From Chloroflexota bacterium (GTDB lineage: Bacteria > Chloroflexota > Anaerolineae > Caldilineales > Caldilineaceae): a stretch of 8,375 bases of DNA. Below the pieces are notes generated by a model. That model was not told the DNA's origin. It did not search any database and worked only from the letters and a program-made list of their open reading frames with translations. Every line of letters begins with the position of its first letter. Position 1 is the first letter of the stretch. The stretch covers positions 1 to 8,375 of the forward strand of contig QEUW01000341.1 in NCBI GenBank assembly GCA_003577005.1, written 5' to 3'. This document shows positions 1 through 7,865 of the stretch, piece by piece. The position numbers and the translations under genes were made by a program.

Positions 1-2
1 TC

Positions 3-374
3 CTCGCCGAACTCCAGTACCACGAACGCTATGATGTCAGCCCCTTTATCGAGCAGCGGATCGACTTCAATGCCCTCTCCAAAGCGGGCGCCGATATTGT
101 GACCGGCGTCCAGAGCCATGTGCCCCAGGCGCTGGAATTTACGGATGGAAAGTTGATCCTCTACGGCCTGGGCAATCTCTTTTTCGACCAGATGGCCTCG
201 CTCTCCACCCGCGAGGGTATCATCGCCAAACATACGATCTATAAGGGCCGCCATATCAGCACACAACTGCTCACCACGCTGATTTACGACTACGGCCAGC
301 CCCGGTGGACTACCCCTGACGAACGCAGCAGCCTCCTCCGCCGGGTCTTTGCGGCGAGTTACTGGGAGGATTGA
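3..374 (+). CDS. CapA family (poly-gamma-glutamate/capsule-type metallophosphatase) protein, C-terminal part
   Basis: The reading frame is open from the left edge of the window to the TGA at 372-374, giving about 123 residues of a protein whose N-terminus lies outside. The visible part carries the C-terminal signature of the CapA/PgsA metallophosphatase-like family: a segment reading [18 protein letters not shown], then [15 protein letters not shown]. These correspond to the family's G-x-H-x-H/Q-x-x-E and I-x-Y-S-L-G-N-x-x-F-D blocks. Family members are usually extracytoplasmic and linked to capsule or poly-gamma-glutamate synthesis, though many homologues are uncharacterised. An internal ATG at 99 exists but would cut off conserved sequence, so it is not the true start. 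A hairpin terminator follows immediately. Family assignment is fairly sure; substrate is unknown. Confidence 0.8.
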   Translation, partial: LAELQYHERYDVSPFIEQRIDFNALSKAGADIVTGVQSHVPQALEFTDGKLILYGLGNLFFDQMASLSTREGIIAKHTIYKGRHISTQLLTTLIYDYGQPRWTTPDERSSLLRRVFAASYWED

Positions 375-376
375 GA

Positions 377-415
377 GGGTAGAGCAGGGACAATCCCTGC
401 CCCTCCCATCTTTTT
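377..415 (+). terminator. Intrinsic terminator after CapA-like gene
   Basis: A perfect 7-bp stem (GCAGGGA at 384-390 with TCCCTGC at 394-400, loop CAA) is extended by a GGG/CCC outer stem (377-379 with 405-407) across an internal loop. ATC and then five T residues (411-415) follow. It lies 3 bp after the upstream stop codon, which is where a rho-independent terminator is expected. The T tract is short, so efficiency is uncertain. Confidence 0.6.
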
Positions 416-577
416 GTAACCCGTGCGATTTCCTCACTTGTCAACATTTTCCTCTTATCGTTCATGGCAGATAGCTTGACAACGGGGGCACATTCGAAAT
501 TTGGCCCGTCCGAAAATAAGATGTCAGCTTGCCTTACCTTTTCCAAAAACTGGACACAACCCGGCAACCGGAATAAT

Positions 578-606
578 TTTACCCTGCTCTGGAAAAGTGA
601 TATACT
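578..606 (+). promoter_or_regulatory. Predicted sigma-70-type promoter for the DsbA-like gene
   Basis: TTTACC (578-583, 4 of 6 matches to TTGACA) is separated by exactly 17 bp from TATACT (601-606, 5 of 6 matches to TATAAT). The region just upstream (571-580) is AT-rich. Transcription would start near 612-614 and leave a leader of about 65 nt before the ATG at 679. This is the only convincing promoter seen upstream of the disulfide genes, so it may drive both of them. Confidence 0.55.
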
Positions 607-628
607 GACACAGTTACGAGGTGGGTGT

Positions 629-660
629 GTGGTGTTCACCGATGCGGAACACGACACCAC
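629..660 (+). promoter_or_regulatory. Alternative hairpins in the 5' leader of the DsbA-like gene
   Basis: Two mutually exclusive short stems can form in the predicted leader: GTGTTC (632-637) with GAACAC (647-652), or GTGGTGT (629-635) with ACACCAC (654-660). They end 8 nt before the Shine-Dalgarno sequence (668-673). They could be incidental or modulate translation. The stems are short and no known riboswitch class is recognised. Confidence 0.2.
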
Positions 661-678
661 GCATAGTGAGGAGTATCT

Positions 679-1389
679 ATGACTACATCCGCAGGTCGGA
701 AGAGCCGCTCCGTACGTCCACGCCGGCAGGGTAGCCGCTCGGCTCTCAACCTCTGGTTGATTGGCGCCGGGATCTTCTTTGTCGTCTTGATCGGCCTGGT
801 TATCTATCTAAACAGCCGCCCAACACCGGCGGCAGTCACCGAGCTGGATCTGCCCTCCGGTTGGGTCAGCGGCACGACATTGGGCAACCCGGATGCACCT
901 GTCACGATCCAGGCCTGGGAAGATTTTCTCTGTCCAGCGTGTGCCCAGTGGACGGCGGTCATCAAGCCGCAACTCCAGACCCAGTATATCGACAGTGGCC
1001 AGGTGCGGCTGGAATTTCACCAGTTACCCTTGCGCAGCCATGACCCGGGTGCTAGTATGGGTGCCCACGCCAGCCTGTGCGCTGCCGACCAGAACCAGTT
1101 TTGGCCCTACCACGATGCGCTCTTTGCAGCCGCCAGCAGCAGAGGCCAGGCAGGTTTTACGCTCAATGCATTGGCAGACACGGCCCGCCAGGTGGGGCTC
1201 GACGAGCGAACATTCTCGCAATGCATGAGTAGCCAACAGCACCGCGCCGCCATCGATGCATCTTTACTCGAAGCGCAACGGCTTCAGCTCCAGGCTACGC
1301 CATCGCTCTTGATCAATGGTGAACTGGTGGAAAACCCGTTCGACTTCGCTGCTATCCAGACCCGAATCGACGCACTGTTGTCTGATTGA
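679..1389 (+). CDS. Membrane-anchored DsbA/BdbD-type thiol:disulfide oxidoreductase
   Basis: This 236-residue protein should introduce disulfide bonds into exported proteins on the outer face of the membrane. The N-terminus is basic (residues 6-20), followed by one membrane helix at about 25-44 that acts as an uncleaved anchor. The thioredoxin-fold domain (Thioredoxin_4/DsbA-like) begins near residue 69 with the typical GNPDAPVTIQAWEDFLCPAC stretch. The active-site CPAC is Cys85-Cys88, and the cis-proline loop is ATPSLLING (Thr207-Pro208). Cys134 and Cys182 lie in the inserted helical domain at positions often conserved in this family and may form a second, structural disulfide. The start is supported by GAGGAG (668-673), 5 nt before ATG. 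The partner DsbB-type oxidase follows 88 bp downstream, which supports a disulfide-forming rather than a reducing role. That role is inferred. Confidence 0.92.
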   Translation: MTTSAGRKSRSVRPRRQGSRSALNLWLIGAGIFFVVLIGLVIYLNSRPTPAAVTELDLPSGWVSGTTLGNPDAPVTIQAWEDFLCPACAQWTAVIKPQLQTQYIDSGQVRLEFHQLPLRSHDPGASMGAHASLCAADQNQFWPYHDALFAAASSRGQAGFTLNALADTARQVGLDERTFSQCMSSQQHRAAIDASLLEAQRLQLQATPSLLINGELVENPFDFAAIQTRIDALLSD

Positions 1390-1395
1390 CAAAAA

Positions 1396-1477
1396 TGGGA
1401 ATGGGGAATGGGGAGTAGGGATGTGGCCTTCGTGCTATCTCCACTCCCCACGTCCTACATCCTATACCCTACACCCA
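1396..1477 (+). repeat. Inverted heptamer-repeat cluster upstream of the DsbB-like gene
   Basis: The left arm is a run of G-rich 7-nt units of the form TGGGGAA/TGGGGAG/TAGGGAT (about 1396-1425). After a short spacer, the right arm is a run of C-rich heptamers of the form CCACTCC, CTACATC, CTATACC, CTACACC (about 1440-1476). The arms are roughly complementary (for example TGGGGAGT at 1409-1416 with ACTCCCCA at 1443-1450) but degenerate. The cluster fills nearly the whole gap between the two disulfide genes and runs right up to the ATG at 1478. It belongs with the clearer clusters at 3319-3400 and 5484-5562. Confidence 0.65.
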
Positions 1478-2371
1478 ATGTCTACACCATCCACCTGGCT
1501 TGAACGAAGCAGCCTCTATGCCGCGCTCCTTGTCGCATGGGTGGCGACGTTAGGCAGCCTTTATTTTAGCGAGATTGCCGGTTTTGTGCCCTGTACGCTC
1601 TGCTGGTACCAGCGGGTCCTCATGTATCCGCTGAGTCTGGTGCTGGCGATTGGACTGATCCGGCGCGACGAGAATCTGCCGATTTTGGTGTTGCCTATCT
1701 CTCTGTTAGGGCTAGGCTTTGCCACCTACCATTATCTGTTGGAGAAGACCGACATTTTTGGCACGGCCACTGTCTGCCAGATGGGTGTCTCGTGTGTGAT
1801 CCCCTGGATCAACTGGTTTGGGTTTATCACCATTCCCTTTTTGTCGCTGGTCGGCTTTCTGATGATCACGGTGCTGAGCGGCATTGCCCTCAACGCCGGT
1901 GAGCCTCAATTCGATGAAAAGGCGCCGTCGCCCTGGTTCCCGGTAGCGGTGATTGTCTTAGTAACGCTGGTGGCCTATGGCGCATTGGCCTGGTTCAACC
2001 GCCCGCAGACCACGCCGGCATTGGCTCTTATCCTGGGGGATACCAGCGCCGCCACCGAGCGCAGCATGGTCAGCGACCAGGCATCGGCACAGGCGGAACC
2101 GCCGGCAGATGGCGCACGTCTCTACAGCGAAGCATGTGCCGTATGCCATGGCGCTGCCGGTGAAGGCGTCACCAATCTGGGTAACGCACTTGCCGGCAGC
2201 GAGTTTATCCGCACCAGGACGGACGAGGAGCTGCTGCTTCTTATTCGCCAGGGCCGGGCTGCCGACGACCCGGACAACCTGACCGGTTTGGTCATGCCGC
2301 CCAACGGCGGGCGCCCCGATTTGACAGATGACGAGTTACTGGCCATGATACGTTTTTTGCGCACAATGTAG
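1478..2371 (+). CDS. DsbB/BdbC-type disulfide oxidase fused to a C-terminal c-type cytochrome domain
   Basis: This 297-residue protein has two parts. Residues 1-140 are a DsbB/BdbC domain with four predicted membrane helices (about 14-31, 47-63, 66-85, 113-137). It has the quinone-proximal CTLC pair (Cys39, Cys42) and a second pair at Cys100 and Cys106, followed by the family block [18 protein letters not shown]. This domain reoxidises a DsbA partner and passes electrons to quinone. A fifth helix (about 153-173) and a linker lead to a small class I cytochrome c domain (about 210-297). That domain has a haem-binding CAVCH (Cys220, Cys223, His224) and a likely Met273 axial ligand in LVMPPNGG. 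The fusion is unusual. The start at 1478 fits the domain boundary but has no Shine-Dalgarno. An in-frame ATG at 1421 has GGGAG 5 nt upstream, supplied by the repeat, and would add 19 repeat-encoded residues. Function of the cytochrome part is inferred. Confidence 0.88.
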   Translation: MSTPSTWLERSSLYAALLVAWVATLGSLYFSEIAGFVPCTLCWYQRVLMYPLSLVLAIGLIRRDENLPILVLPISLLGLGFATYHYLLEKTDIFGTATVCQMGVSCVIPWINWFGFITIPFLSLVGFLMITVLSGIALNAGEPQFDEKAPSPWFPVAVIVLVTLVAYGALAWFNRPQTTPALALILGDTSAATERSMVSDQASAQAEPPADGARLYSEACAVCHGAAGEGVTNLGNALAGSEFIRTRTDEELLLLIRQGRAADDPDNLTGLVMPPNGGRPDLTDDELLAMIRFLRTM

Positions 2372-2472
2372 GGGCAGACGGATGTGCCCGCCTGCACTAT
2401 TCCAGCCGAACCCAGCGGGTACACATGTGGTGTGCTCCTACTACTGTGCCGGGTTTGAGGGTTAGAACAACG

Positions 2473-3309
2473 ATGGTAGGACAACAGCTTTGGAGAATCG
2501 AGCGAGTCTGGATGCGCGGGTTGGCGCTGGCGTTACTCAGCGCCCTGTTCTTGTGGACAGGCAAGCCGGTTGCTGCGCAAGACCAGTCGGGGATTACGTC
2601 ACCTAGCCCCGGCTCGGCTGTCGGTGGCGATGTACCCATTTTGGGCACCGCAGTCATCGACCCGTTTCAAAAATATGAACTACACTACAAACAAGAGCCA
2701 AGCGGTGACGATGCTTATATCTACTTTGGTGGTGGAACCAATCAGGTTATCAACGGCCAGTTGGGCGTCTGGCAGGCAGGCGGGTTGCCTTCGGGCGTCT
2801 ATAGCATCCGGCTGCGGGTGGTCAAGACGGATGGCAATTACGCCGAGTTCTATGCCCCAAACTTGAGTCTCAACCAGGGCCCAGCCACGCCAGAGCCGAC
2901 ACCGACTTCGGACGAACCAACACCCACGCCGATACCGACCGAGACCTTTACACCGGCGCCACAGCCGACGGCAGCTGTAGGGGCGGTACAACAGCCACAG
3001 GTAGAGGGTTCACAGCCCGCCGAGCCAACGCCTACACCCCTCGCCATGGCGGCGGTGGACGAAGCCGCTACCCCCACGGCGGAAGCGCTGGCGGTGGATC
3101 TGGGTGGCGCATCGCCGGCCGGCGCCGTCGTAAGCGAGGTGAATCCCGACAACTCGCTCACGCGCGAGTTAGGAGAAGCATTGTCATTTGACAAGCTGCG
3201 CAACCAGTTCTGGAGTGGCGTCCGCTACAGCATGGCGCTCTGCATCGGCGTGCTGGCGCTCTTTGGTGGCAAGCGGCTCTTCGACTGGGCATGGGCACAG
3301 TTTCGTTAA
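2473..3309 (+). CDS. Secreted Pro/Thr-rich protein with Ig-like domain and C-terminal membrane anchor, function unknown
   Basis: I recognise no specific function in this protein of about 278 residues. It starts with a basic segment and a hydrophobic stretch (15-29) ending in PVAAQD, which reads as a signal peptide cleaved near Ala35. Residues 39-134 look like a small beta-sandwich (Ig-like) domain of the type common in Chloroflexota surface proteins, with [20 protein letters not shown], then [14 protein letters not shown]. Residues about 137-207 form a low-complexity Pro/Thr/Ala/Glu linker ([21 protein letters not shown]), probably spanning the wall or glycosylated. A C-terminal helix (about 251-267) followed by basic residues (GGKRLF) should anchor it in the membrane. 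The start at 2473 has a GAGGG 11 nt upstream. Alternatives are ATG 2425 (adds an unlikely N-terminus) and ATG 2512 (shorter signal peptide). Tethered surface binding protein is a guess. Confidence 0.75.
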   Translation: MVGQQLWRIERVWMRGLALALLSALFLWTGKPVAAQDQSGITSPSPGSAVGGDVPILGTAVIDPFQKYELHYKQEPSGDDAYIYFGGGTNQVINGQLGVWQAGGLPSGVYSIRLRVVKTDGNYAEFYAPNLSLNQGPATPEPTPTSDEPTPTPIPTETFTPAPQPTAAVGAVQQPQVEGSQPAEPTPTPLAMAAVDEAATPTAEALAVDLGGASPAGAVVSEVNPDNSLTRELGEALSFDKLRNQFWSGVRYSMALCIGVLALFGGKRLFDWAWAQFR

Positions 3310-3318
3310 TGGTTACTT

Positions 3319-3400
3319 GTGAATTGTGAACGGTGAATGAAACGGCGCGCGGCGCAAGTTTCATTCACAATTCACAATTCACAATTCGCAATTCACAATT
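3319..3400 (+). repeat. Inverted heptamer-repeat cluster upstream of pth
   Basis: The left arm (3319-3343, units of TGTGAAT) is complementary to the right arm start (3358-3382) at 23 of 25 positions, around a GC-rich 14-nt loop (3344-3357). The right arm continues as tandem 7-nt units ATTCACA (one copy is ATTCGCA) to about 3400. It starts 9 bp after the stop of the upstream gene and ends 5 bp before the pth ATG, so it fills the gap and leaves no room for a normal ribosome binding site. The layout matches the cluster inside mfd, but the unit sequence differs. Confidence 0.9.
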
Positions 3401-3405
3401 TACCA

Positions 3406-4050
3406 ATGGCTACCCTCAAGATGATCGTCGGTCTGGGCAATCCAGGCCCTCAATATGTCGCAAATCGTCACAATATTGGTTTCCAATGTGTGGACCTTTT
3501 TGCCCGGCGCCACCAGATCGAGTTGGGCAAGTTGCAGTTGCAGGCGCGCATAGGCGAAGGGTGGGTGACGCGTGGCGGCGAACGGCAAAAAGTGTTGCTG
3601 GTCAAACCGCTGACCTATATGAATGCCAGCGGGCAGGCGGTTGGCCCACTGGCGCGCTATTACCGGGTAGACCTGGCAGATATCATCGTCGTTCACGATG
3701 ATATCGACCTGGCTTCCGGCAAATTAAGGTTGCGCACCGGTGGCGGGTCGGGCGGCCAGAACGGCGTCAAATCGCTGATCCAACATCTGGGTAGCCCCGA
3801 GTTTGCCCGTATCCGCATCGGCATCGGTCGCCCACCGGGGTGGATGGACCCGGCAGCCTATGTCTTGCAAAATTTTAGCGCCGATGAGGAAGCGGTCTTT
3901 GGACCGTTGCGTCTGCGCGTCTGTGACGCCTTGACCTGTTGGCTCTTTGATGGGATGGCGGCCGCGATGAACCTGTATAACCGTGCGGCCGACAACAGCC
4001 GCGACCCTGTGGTGGAGGCGTCGGCCAACCCGGCGGCAGATTTGGCCTAA
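3406..4050 (+). CDS. pth: Peptidyl-tRNA hydrolase
   Basis: Pth cleaves the ester bond of peptidyl-tRNAs that drop off the ribosome, recycling tRNA in the cytoplasm. The product is 214 residues, slightly longer than the usual 180-200 because of a C-terminal tail (about 196-214). Signature blocks in order: IVGLGNPG (7-14, with Asn12), NRHNIGF with the catalytic His22, KPLTYMN with Asn73, HDDIDL with Asp98, and [12 protein letters not shown] with Asn119. In E. coli Pth the residue before this last Asn is His113; here it is Gln118. RIGIGRPPG follows at 137-145. The start at 3406 is chosen because the longer frame (ATG 3337) would translate the upstream repeat, and ATG 3421 would remove family-typical residues. 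No Shine-Dalgarno is visible. mfd begins 2 bp after the stop, so the two are probably co-transcribed, an order also known in Firmicutes. Confidence 0.95.
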   Translation: MATLKMIVGLGNPGPQYVANRHNIGFQCVDLFARRHQIELGKLQLQARIGEGWVTRGGERQKVLLVKPLTYMNASGQAVGPLARYYRVDLADIIVVHDDIDLASGKLRLRTGGGSGGQNGVKSLIQHLGSPEFARIRIGIGRPPGWMDPAAYVLQNFSADEEAVFGPLRLRVCDALTCWLFDGMAAAMNLYNRAADNSRDPVVEASANPAADLA

Positions 4051-4052
4051 GT

Positions 4053-7000
4053 ATGCAACTCTCCGGTCTTCTTCCACTCTTACAGGGGTTGCCCGCCTAC
4101 CAGGCTCTCCTTGACCAGCCTACCACCGAACCCCAGGCGCTGTTACAATCCGCACGGCCTTACGTGGTGGCAGGGTTGAAAACGCACCGGCCAGGTGCGT
4201 TGATTCTCCTGACCGCACGCAGCGAACTGGCCCAACAACTGGCCGACCAGTTGGAGCACTGGTTGCCCGCGCCTGACGAAGGCGGCCCACCCATCTATCT
4301 CTTTGCCGAACCCGATGCACTGCCCTTCGAGCGGATCGCCTGGAGCGGCAGGACTCGCCAGCAGCGGCTAACTGCGCTGGCCGCGCTCCAGAGCCGAAGT
4401 GGAATCAGACCGCTCGTGGTGGCAAGTGCGCGCGCCCTCATGCAGAAGACATTGCCGGCACGCGAGCTGCGTCTTGCCCTGCGCCAGGTCAAAATGGGTA
4501 GCGTGGTGCGCCTCGAACAGATGACGACCAACTGGGTGCAGACCGGCTACAACCCCGCCGATGTGGTAGAAGAGCCGGGAACCTTTGCCCGCCGTGGCGG
4601 GATCATCGACATCTGGCCGCCCAACTTGCCCCAGCCGGTGCGGATCGACCTCTTTGGCGATGAGGTAGACAGCCTGCGCCTTTTTGACCCGGCCACCCAG
4701 CGCTCGCAGCAACATATCGACGCCGTGGAGATCGGACCAGGCAGCGAGGCGTTGAGCAAGTATGGGCCGGCAGCGCTCACGCGGCTAGGCATTCAAGGGG
4801 ATCACCTGCTGGCGCCAGAGAACCTCGCCACAACGAGCGATGCGCTCTCGCCGCTCCAGGACCCCAACCTGCTCCTGGCAATCCGCGAACAGATCCGGGT
4901 GGAAGTGGAGCATCTGGCGCAGGGGCACAGCTTTCATGGTATCGAGTGGTATCTGCCCTATTTCTATGACCAGCCGGCCTCGCTGCTCGACTATTTGGGG
5001 GAGGACGCCACCCTCGTGGTCGATGACGCCAGCGAACTTTTCGCCACGCTCAGCGAACTGGAGGGCCAGGCCGCCAACCTGCGTCTGGAACTGGAGCGCA
5101 GCGGCGAACTCCCGCGCGACTTTCGCCCCAATTATTTCACCGGCGACGAGCTGCGCCAGAAACTGGCCGGGCTAAATCCTATCTTGTTGGGCTATGGCGA
5201 CCTCTACGGCAAGGCGACCAGCGCTAACACGCCGCTTGCGCGCAGCTTTGCCCCTGGTCCCCGTTACGGCGGCAAGACAAAAGAGGTGGTGGCTGAGGTT
5301 GTACAGCAACGCGCCGAGGGCCACCGTACCGTCCTTGTCACGCGCCAGGCCGCTCGCCTCCAGGAACTGCTCCACGAGGCCGGTCTTATCGCTCATGTCC
5401 AGAGCGATCTCACTGAGCCGCCCCCTCCGCAGAGCCTCACCCTCATCCAAGGCGTGGTCGGGGAAGGGTTTGTCATAAAAGGGTTAGAGAATAAGAGATT
5501 GAGAGATCAAGAGATTGGCCAACCGCCGGGTAATCTCTCAATCTCTCAATCTCTCAATCTCTATTTCTTTACCGACACCGAACTCTTCGGCTGGAGCAAA
5601 CCGCAGGCACGGCGGCGGTCGCAGGCGCACAGCAGTGTAGCGCCGGAGATCTTTTTTGCCGATGTCAAGGCGGGCGATTTTGTCGTCCACCTGGAGCATG
5701 GTATCGGCCAGTATGATGGGTTGGTCAAGCTGGAAGTTGGCGGCATCCAGCGCGAGTATCTCCAGGTAAGTTACGCCCGTGGTGATAAACTCTATGTGCC
5801 GGTCCACCAGGCCGACCGCCTGAGCCGCTATGTGGGCGCCGGCGAGCGCATCCCGGTGATCAACCGGCTGGGGACCGCCGACTGGCAATTAGTCAAGGAG
5901 CGCGCCCGCCGTGCTGTAGCCGATATCGCCGACGACCTGCTTCAACTCTATGCCGAACGAGAGATGGCGCGTCGCCACGTCTACAGTCCCGATGGCCCCT
6001 GGCAGGAAGAGATGGAGGCCAGTTTCCCTTACGAAGAGACGGACGACCAGTTGCGCGCCATCGATGCTATCAAGCAGGACATGGAATCCGATAAACCCAT
6101 GGACCGGCTGGTGGTGGGCGATGTGGGATATGGCAAGACCGAAGTGGCCGTGCGGGCGGCCTTCAAGGCTATCGTCGATGGCAAACAGGTGGCGATGCTG
6201 GTGCCGACGACCGTCCTGGCGCAGCAACACTATCGCACCATCAGCCAGCGGCTGAGCCGTTTTCCCGTGCGCGTTGAAATGCTCAGCCGCTTCCGCACGC
6301 CTGCGCAACAGGAGCAGATTATCCGTGGCCTGCAAGAGGGAACCATCGATTTTGTCGTCGGTACCCACCGCCTGCTCAGCAATGATGTCGTCTTCAAAGA
6401 TTTGGGCTTGCTCATCGTCGATGAAGAGCAGCGTTTTGGCGTGACGCACAAGGAGCGGATCAAACAGCTCCGCACGCACGTCGATGTGTTGACGTTGAGC
6501 GCTACGCCCATCCCGCGCACGCTCCACATGAGCCTGAGCGGCATCCGTGATATGAGCAGCATCAACACGCCGCCCAAAGACCGCTTGCCCATCCATACGG
6601 TGCTCTCTGAGTGGGACGAAGTGCTCGTGCGCCAGGCGGTGCAGCGCGAACTCAACCGCAAAGGGCAGGTTTTTGTCGTCCATGACCGCATCCGCGGGCT
6701 GCAACATCTGGCCGACCGTCTCCAACACCTGGCGCCCGAAGCGTCTATCGCCGTGGCGCATGGGCAGATGCCCGAACGGGCGCTAGAAGACATCATGATC
6801 GCTTTTGCCGAAGGCGAGTACGATGTGCTGGTCGCCACGACCATCATCGAAAACGGGCTGGACATCCCCAACGCCAACACGATTATCATTAACCGGGCCG
6901 ATCACTTTGGGTTGGCGCAACTCTACCAGCTGCGCGGCCGCGTGGGGCGCAGCGCCCAGCGCGGCCACTGTTATTTGCTCTACGAAAAGGGTACGGCGCT

Positions 7001-7859
7001 CAGCTATGATGCGCGGCGGCGTCTTGCGGCCATTATGGAGAGCAGTGAGGAGTTGGGTGCTGGTTTTCGCATCGCCATGCGAGATCTGGAGATCCGCGGC
7101 GCCGGTGATCTGTTGGGCGCCCGCCAGCATGGCCATATCGACAGTGTCGGTTTCGACCTCTATACACGCCTCCTCGCCCAGGCCATCAACGACGCCAAGC
7201 GCAAAAAAGAGCGTTTTGACAAGGCGATACAAGTACAGGGTGTAGGGGAGGAGGAGAGCCGAGAAGAAAGAGAGATGAGGGAGACCAGCGGAGAGGCGGT
7301 TACAGGGCAGGTTGCCCCCCCCGCATATTCTGCAATCGAATTGGAGGCTCCTTTCGACCCGGCTGACCCGCTGGCGCCGCCCGTCACGCTCGACCTGCCT
7401 ATCGACGCCAAGATCCCGCAGACCTATATCGAGGAGGAAGGGCTGCGTCTGCAGATGTACCGCCGCATCGCCGGCATCACTCATCTGGAGAACGTGGACG
7501 AAATCCGCCAGGAGCTCATCGACCGCTTTGGCGCCGATGAGGAAACCGGCGGCGTCCCCGAAGAGGTGGAGAATCTGCTCTTCCAGATCCGGGTAAAAAT
7601 CCTGGCTTTGCGCGCCGGTGTGGAGAAGATCGGGCGCGAACTGGATCAGCTTGTCCTCCACAGCGAGGCGCTGGAGAACATGAACCGCGCTGCGCTGCAA
7701 CACCGCATCCGCCAGGGGCTGGGGCAGATCAACGAGAGTGACCTGAGCCCCGATGAAATGGCGCGCGTCGCCCGCCGGGCTATCTACCTCCCGGTGGACG
7801 AGGCCGGCCACTGGAAGACGGCGCTCGTGCGCACGCTGGAAGTAATGGCCTATAGTTGA
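4053..7859 (+). CDS. mfd: Transcription-repair coupling factor Mfd
   Basis: Mfd removes RNA polymerase stalled at DNA lesions using ATP-driven translocation and recruits UvrA for excision repair. This 1268-residue protein is longer than usual (about 1150-1180). The UvrB-like N-terminal domains include [14 protein letters not shown] (F178-D186). The polymerase-interacting domain starts near residue 537 with [20 protein letters not shown]. Helicase motifs are all intact: Walker A GDVGYGKT (689-696), DEEQ (790-793), SATPIPRT (816-823) and QLRGRVGR (959-966). The TRG-like [18 protein letters not shown] segment follows near residue 1010. The TRCF/D7 domain spans about 1110-1268. Two extra segments explain much of the added length: about residues 476-502 encoded by an inverted repeat, and an acidic linker at about 1063-1109. 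The start lies 2 bp after the pth stop with no strong Shine-Dalgarno, which suggests translational coupling. Confidence 0.97.
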   Translation: MQLSGLLPLLQGLPAYQALLDQPTTEPQALLQSARPYVVAGLKTHRPGALILLTARSELAQQLADQLEHWLPAPDEGGPPIYLFAEPDALPFERIAWSGRTRQQRLTALAALQSRSGIRPLVVASARALMQKTLPARELRLALRQVKMGSVVRLEQMTTNWVQTGYNPADVVEEPGTFARRGGIIDIWPPNLPQPVRIDLFGDEVDSLRLFDPATQRSQQHIDAVEIGPGSEALSKYGPAALTRLGIQGDHLLAPENLATTSDALSPLQDPNLLLAIREQIRVEVEHLAQGHSFHGIEWYLPYFYDQPASLLDYLGEDATLVVDDASELFATLSELEGQAANLRLELERSGELPRDFRPNYFTGDELRQKLAGLNPILLGYGDLYGKATSANTPLARSFAPGPRYGGKTKEVVAEVVQQRAEGHRTVLVTRQAARLQELLHEAGLIAHVQSDLTEPPPPQSLTLIQGVVGEGFVIKGLENKRLRDQEIGQPPGNLSISQSLNLYFFTDTELFGWSKPQARRRSQAHSSVAPEIFFADVKAGDFVVHLEHGIGQYDGLVKLEVGGIQREYLQVSYARGDKLYVPVHQADRLSRYVGAGERIPVINRLGTADWQLVKERARRAVADIADDLLQLYAEREMARRHVYSPDGPWQEEMEASFPYEETDDQLRAIDAIKQDMESDKPMDRLVVGDVGYGKTEVAVRAAFKAIVDGKQVAMLVPTTVLAQQHYRTISQRLSRFPVRVEMLSRFRTPAQQEQIIRGLQEGTIDFVVGTHRLLSNDVVFKDLGLLIVDEEQRFGVTHKERIKQLRTHVDVLTLSATPIPRTLHMSLSGIRDMSSINTPPKDRLPIHTVLSEWDEVLVRQAVQRELNRKGQVFVVHDRIRGLQHLADRLQHLAPEASIAVAHGQMPERALEDIMIAFAEGEYDVLVATTIIENGLDIPNANTIIINRADHFGLAQLYQLRGRVGRSAQRGHCYLLYEKGTALSYDARRRLAAIMESSEELGAGFRIAMRDLEIRGAGDLLGARQHGHIDSVGFDLYTRLLAQAINDAKRKKERFDKAIQVQGVGEEESREEREMRETSGEAVTGQVAPPAYSAIELEAPFDPADPLAPPVTLDLPIDAKIPQTYIEEEGLRLQMYRRIAGITHLENVDEIRQELIDRFGADEETGGVPEEVENLLFQIRVKILALRAGVEKIGRELDQLVLHSEALENMNRAALQHRIRQGLGQINESDLSPDEMARVARRAIYLPVDEAGHWKTALVRTLEVMAYS
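5484..5562 (+). repeat. Inverted octamer-repeat cluster inserted in frame within mfd
   Basis: The right arm (5532-5562) is almost four perfect tandem copies of AATCTCTC. The left arm carries the reverse-complement units (GAGAGATT type). Positions 5494-5516 pair with the start of the right arm at 21 of 23 positions around a 15-nt loop (5517-5531). The element is read through in frame and encodes a low-complexity segment including [10 protein letters not shown]. Removing about 81 nt (27 codons, roughly residues 476-502) would join GEGFVI directly to [11 protein letters not shown], which is the arrangement expected for ordinary Mfd. The boundary is inferred from recalled family consensus, not an alignment. 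Confidence 0.9.
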
Positions 7860-7865
7860 TTCGAG

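Larger units (their letters stand above)
375..678. other. Intergenic region with terminator and promoter
   Basis: This 304-bp gap separates the CapA-like gene from the DsbA-like gene. It holds a hairpin terminator at its left end, a sigma-70-type promoter in its right third, a small alternative hairpin in the predicted 5' leader, and the ribosome binding site of the next gene. The part from about 420 to 575 is comparatively AT-rich, and I see no recognisable gene, RNA or mobile element in it. A 72-codon open frame (464-682) spans the promoter and resembles no known protein, so I do not call it. Confidence 0.6.

Noticed and set aside
476..505. TTGACA at 476-481 as a -35 box
   Set aside because: No acceptable -10 hexamer lies 16-18 bp downstream. 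The 578-606 pair is much better.
464..682. 72-codon open frame overlapping the start of the DsbA-like gene by ATGA
   Set aside because: It spans the predicted promoter and leader, has no recognisable family or domain, no clear ribosome binding site, and a composition unlike the neighbouring genes.
2372..2390. Short GGGCA/TGCCC stem after the DsbB-like gene as a terminator
   Set aside because: The stem is only 5 bp with an 8-nt loop and no T tract, so it is too weak to call.
3319..3400. CRISPR array
   Set aside because: The repeat units are 7 nt with no spacers, and no cas genes are nearby. The structure is a tandem-repeat palindrome.
3337..3405. Longer N-terminus of Pth starting at ATG 3337
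   Set aside because: The added 23 residues are translated repeat DNA, and Pth proteins normally begin just before the GLGNPG block.
5889..6761. Long open frames antisense to mfd (also 6783-7928 on the - strand)
   Set aside because: These are shadow frames of the GC-rich mfd coding sequence. Their translations show no family motifs, while the + strand frame shows the full set of Mfd motifs.
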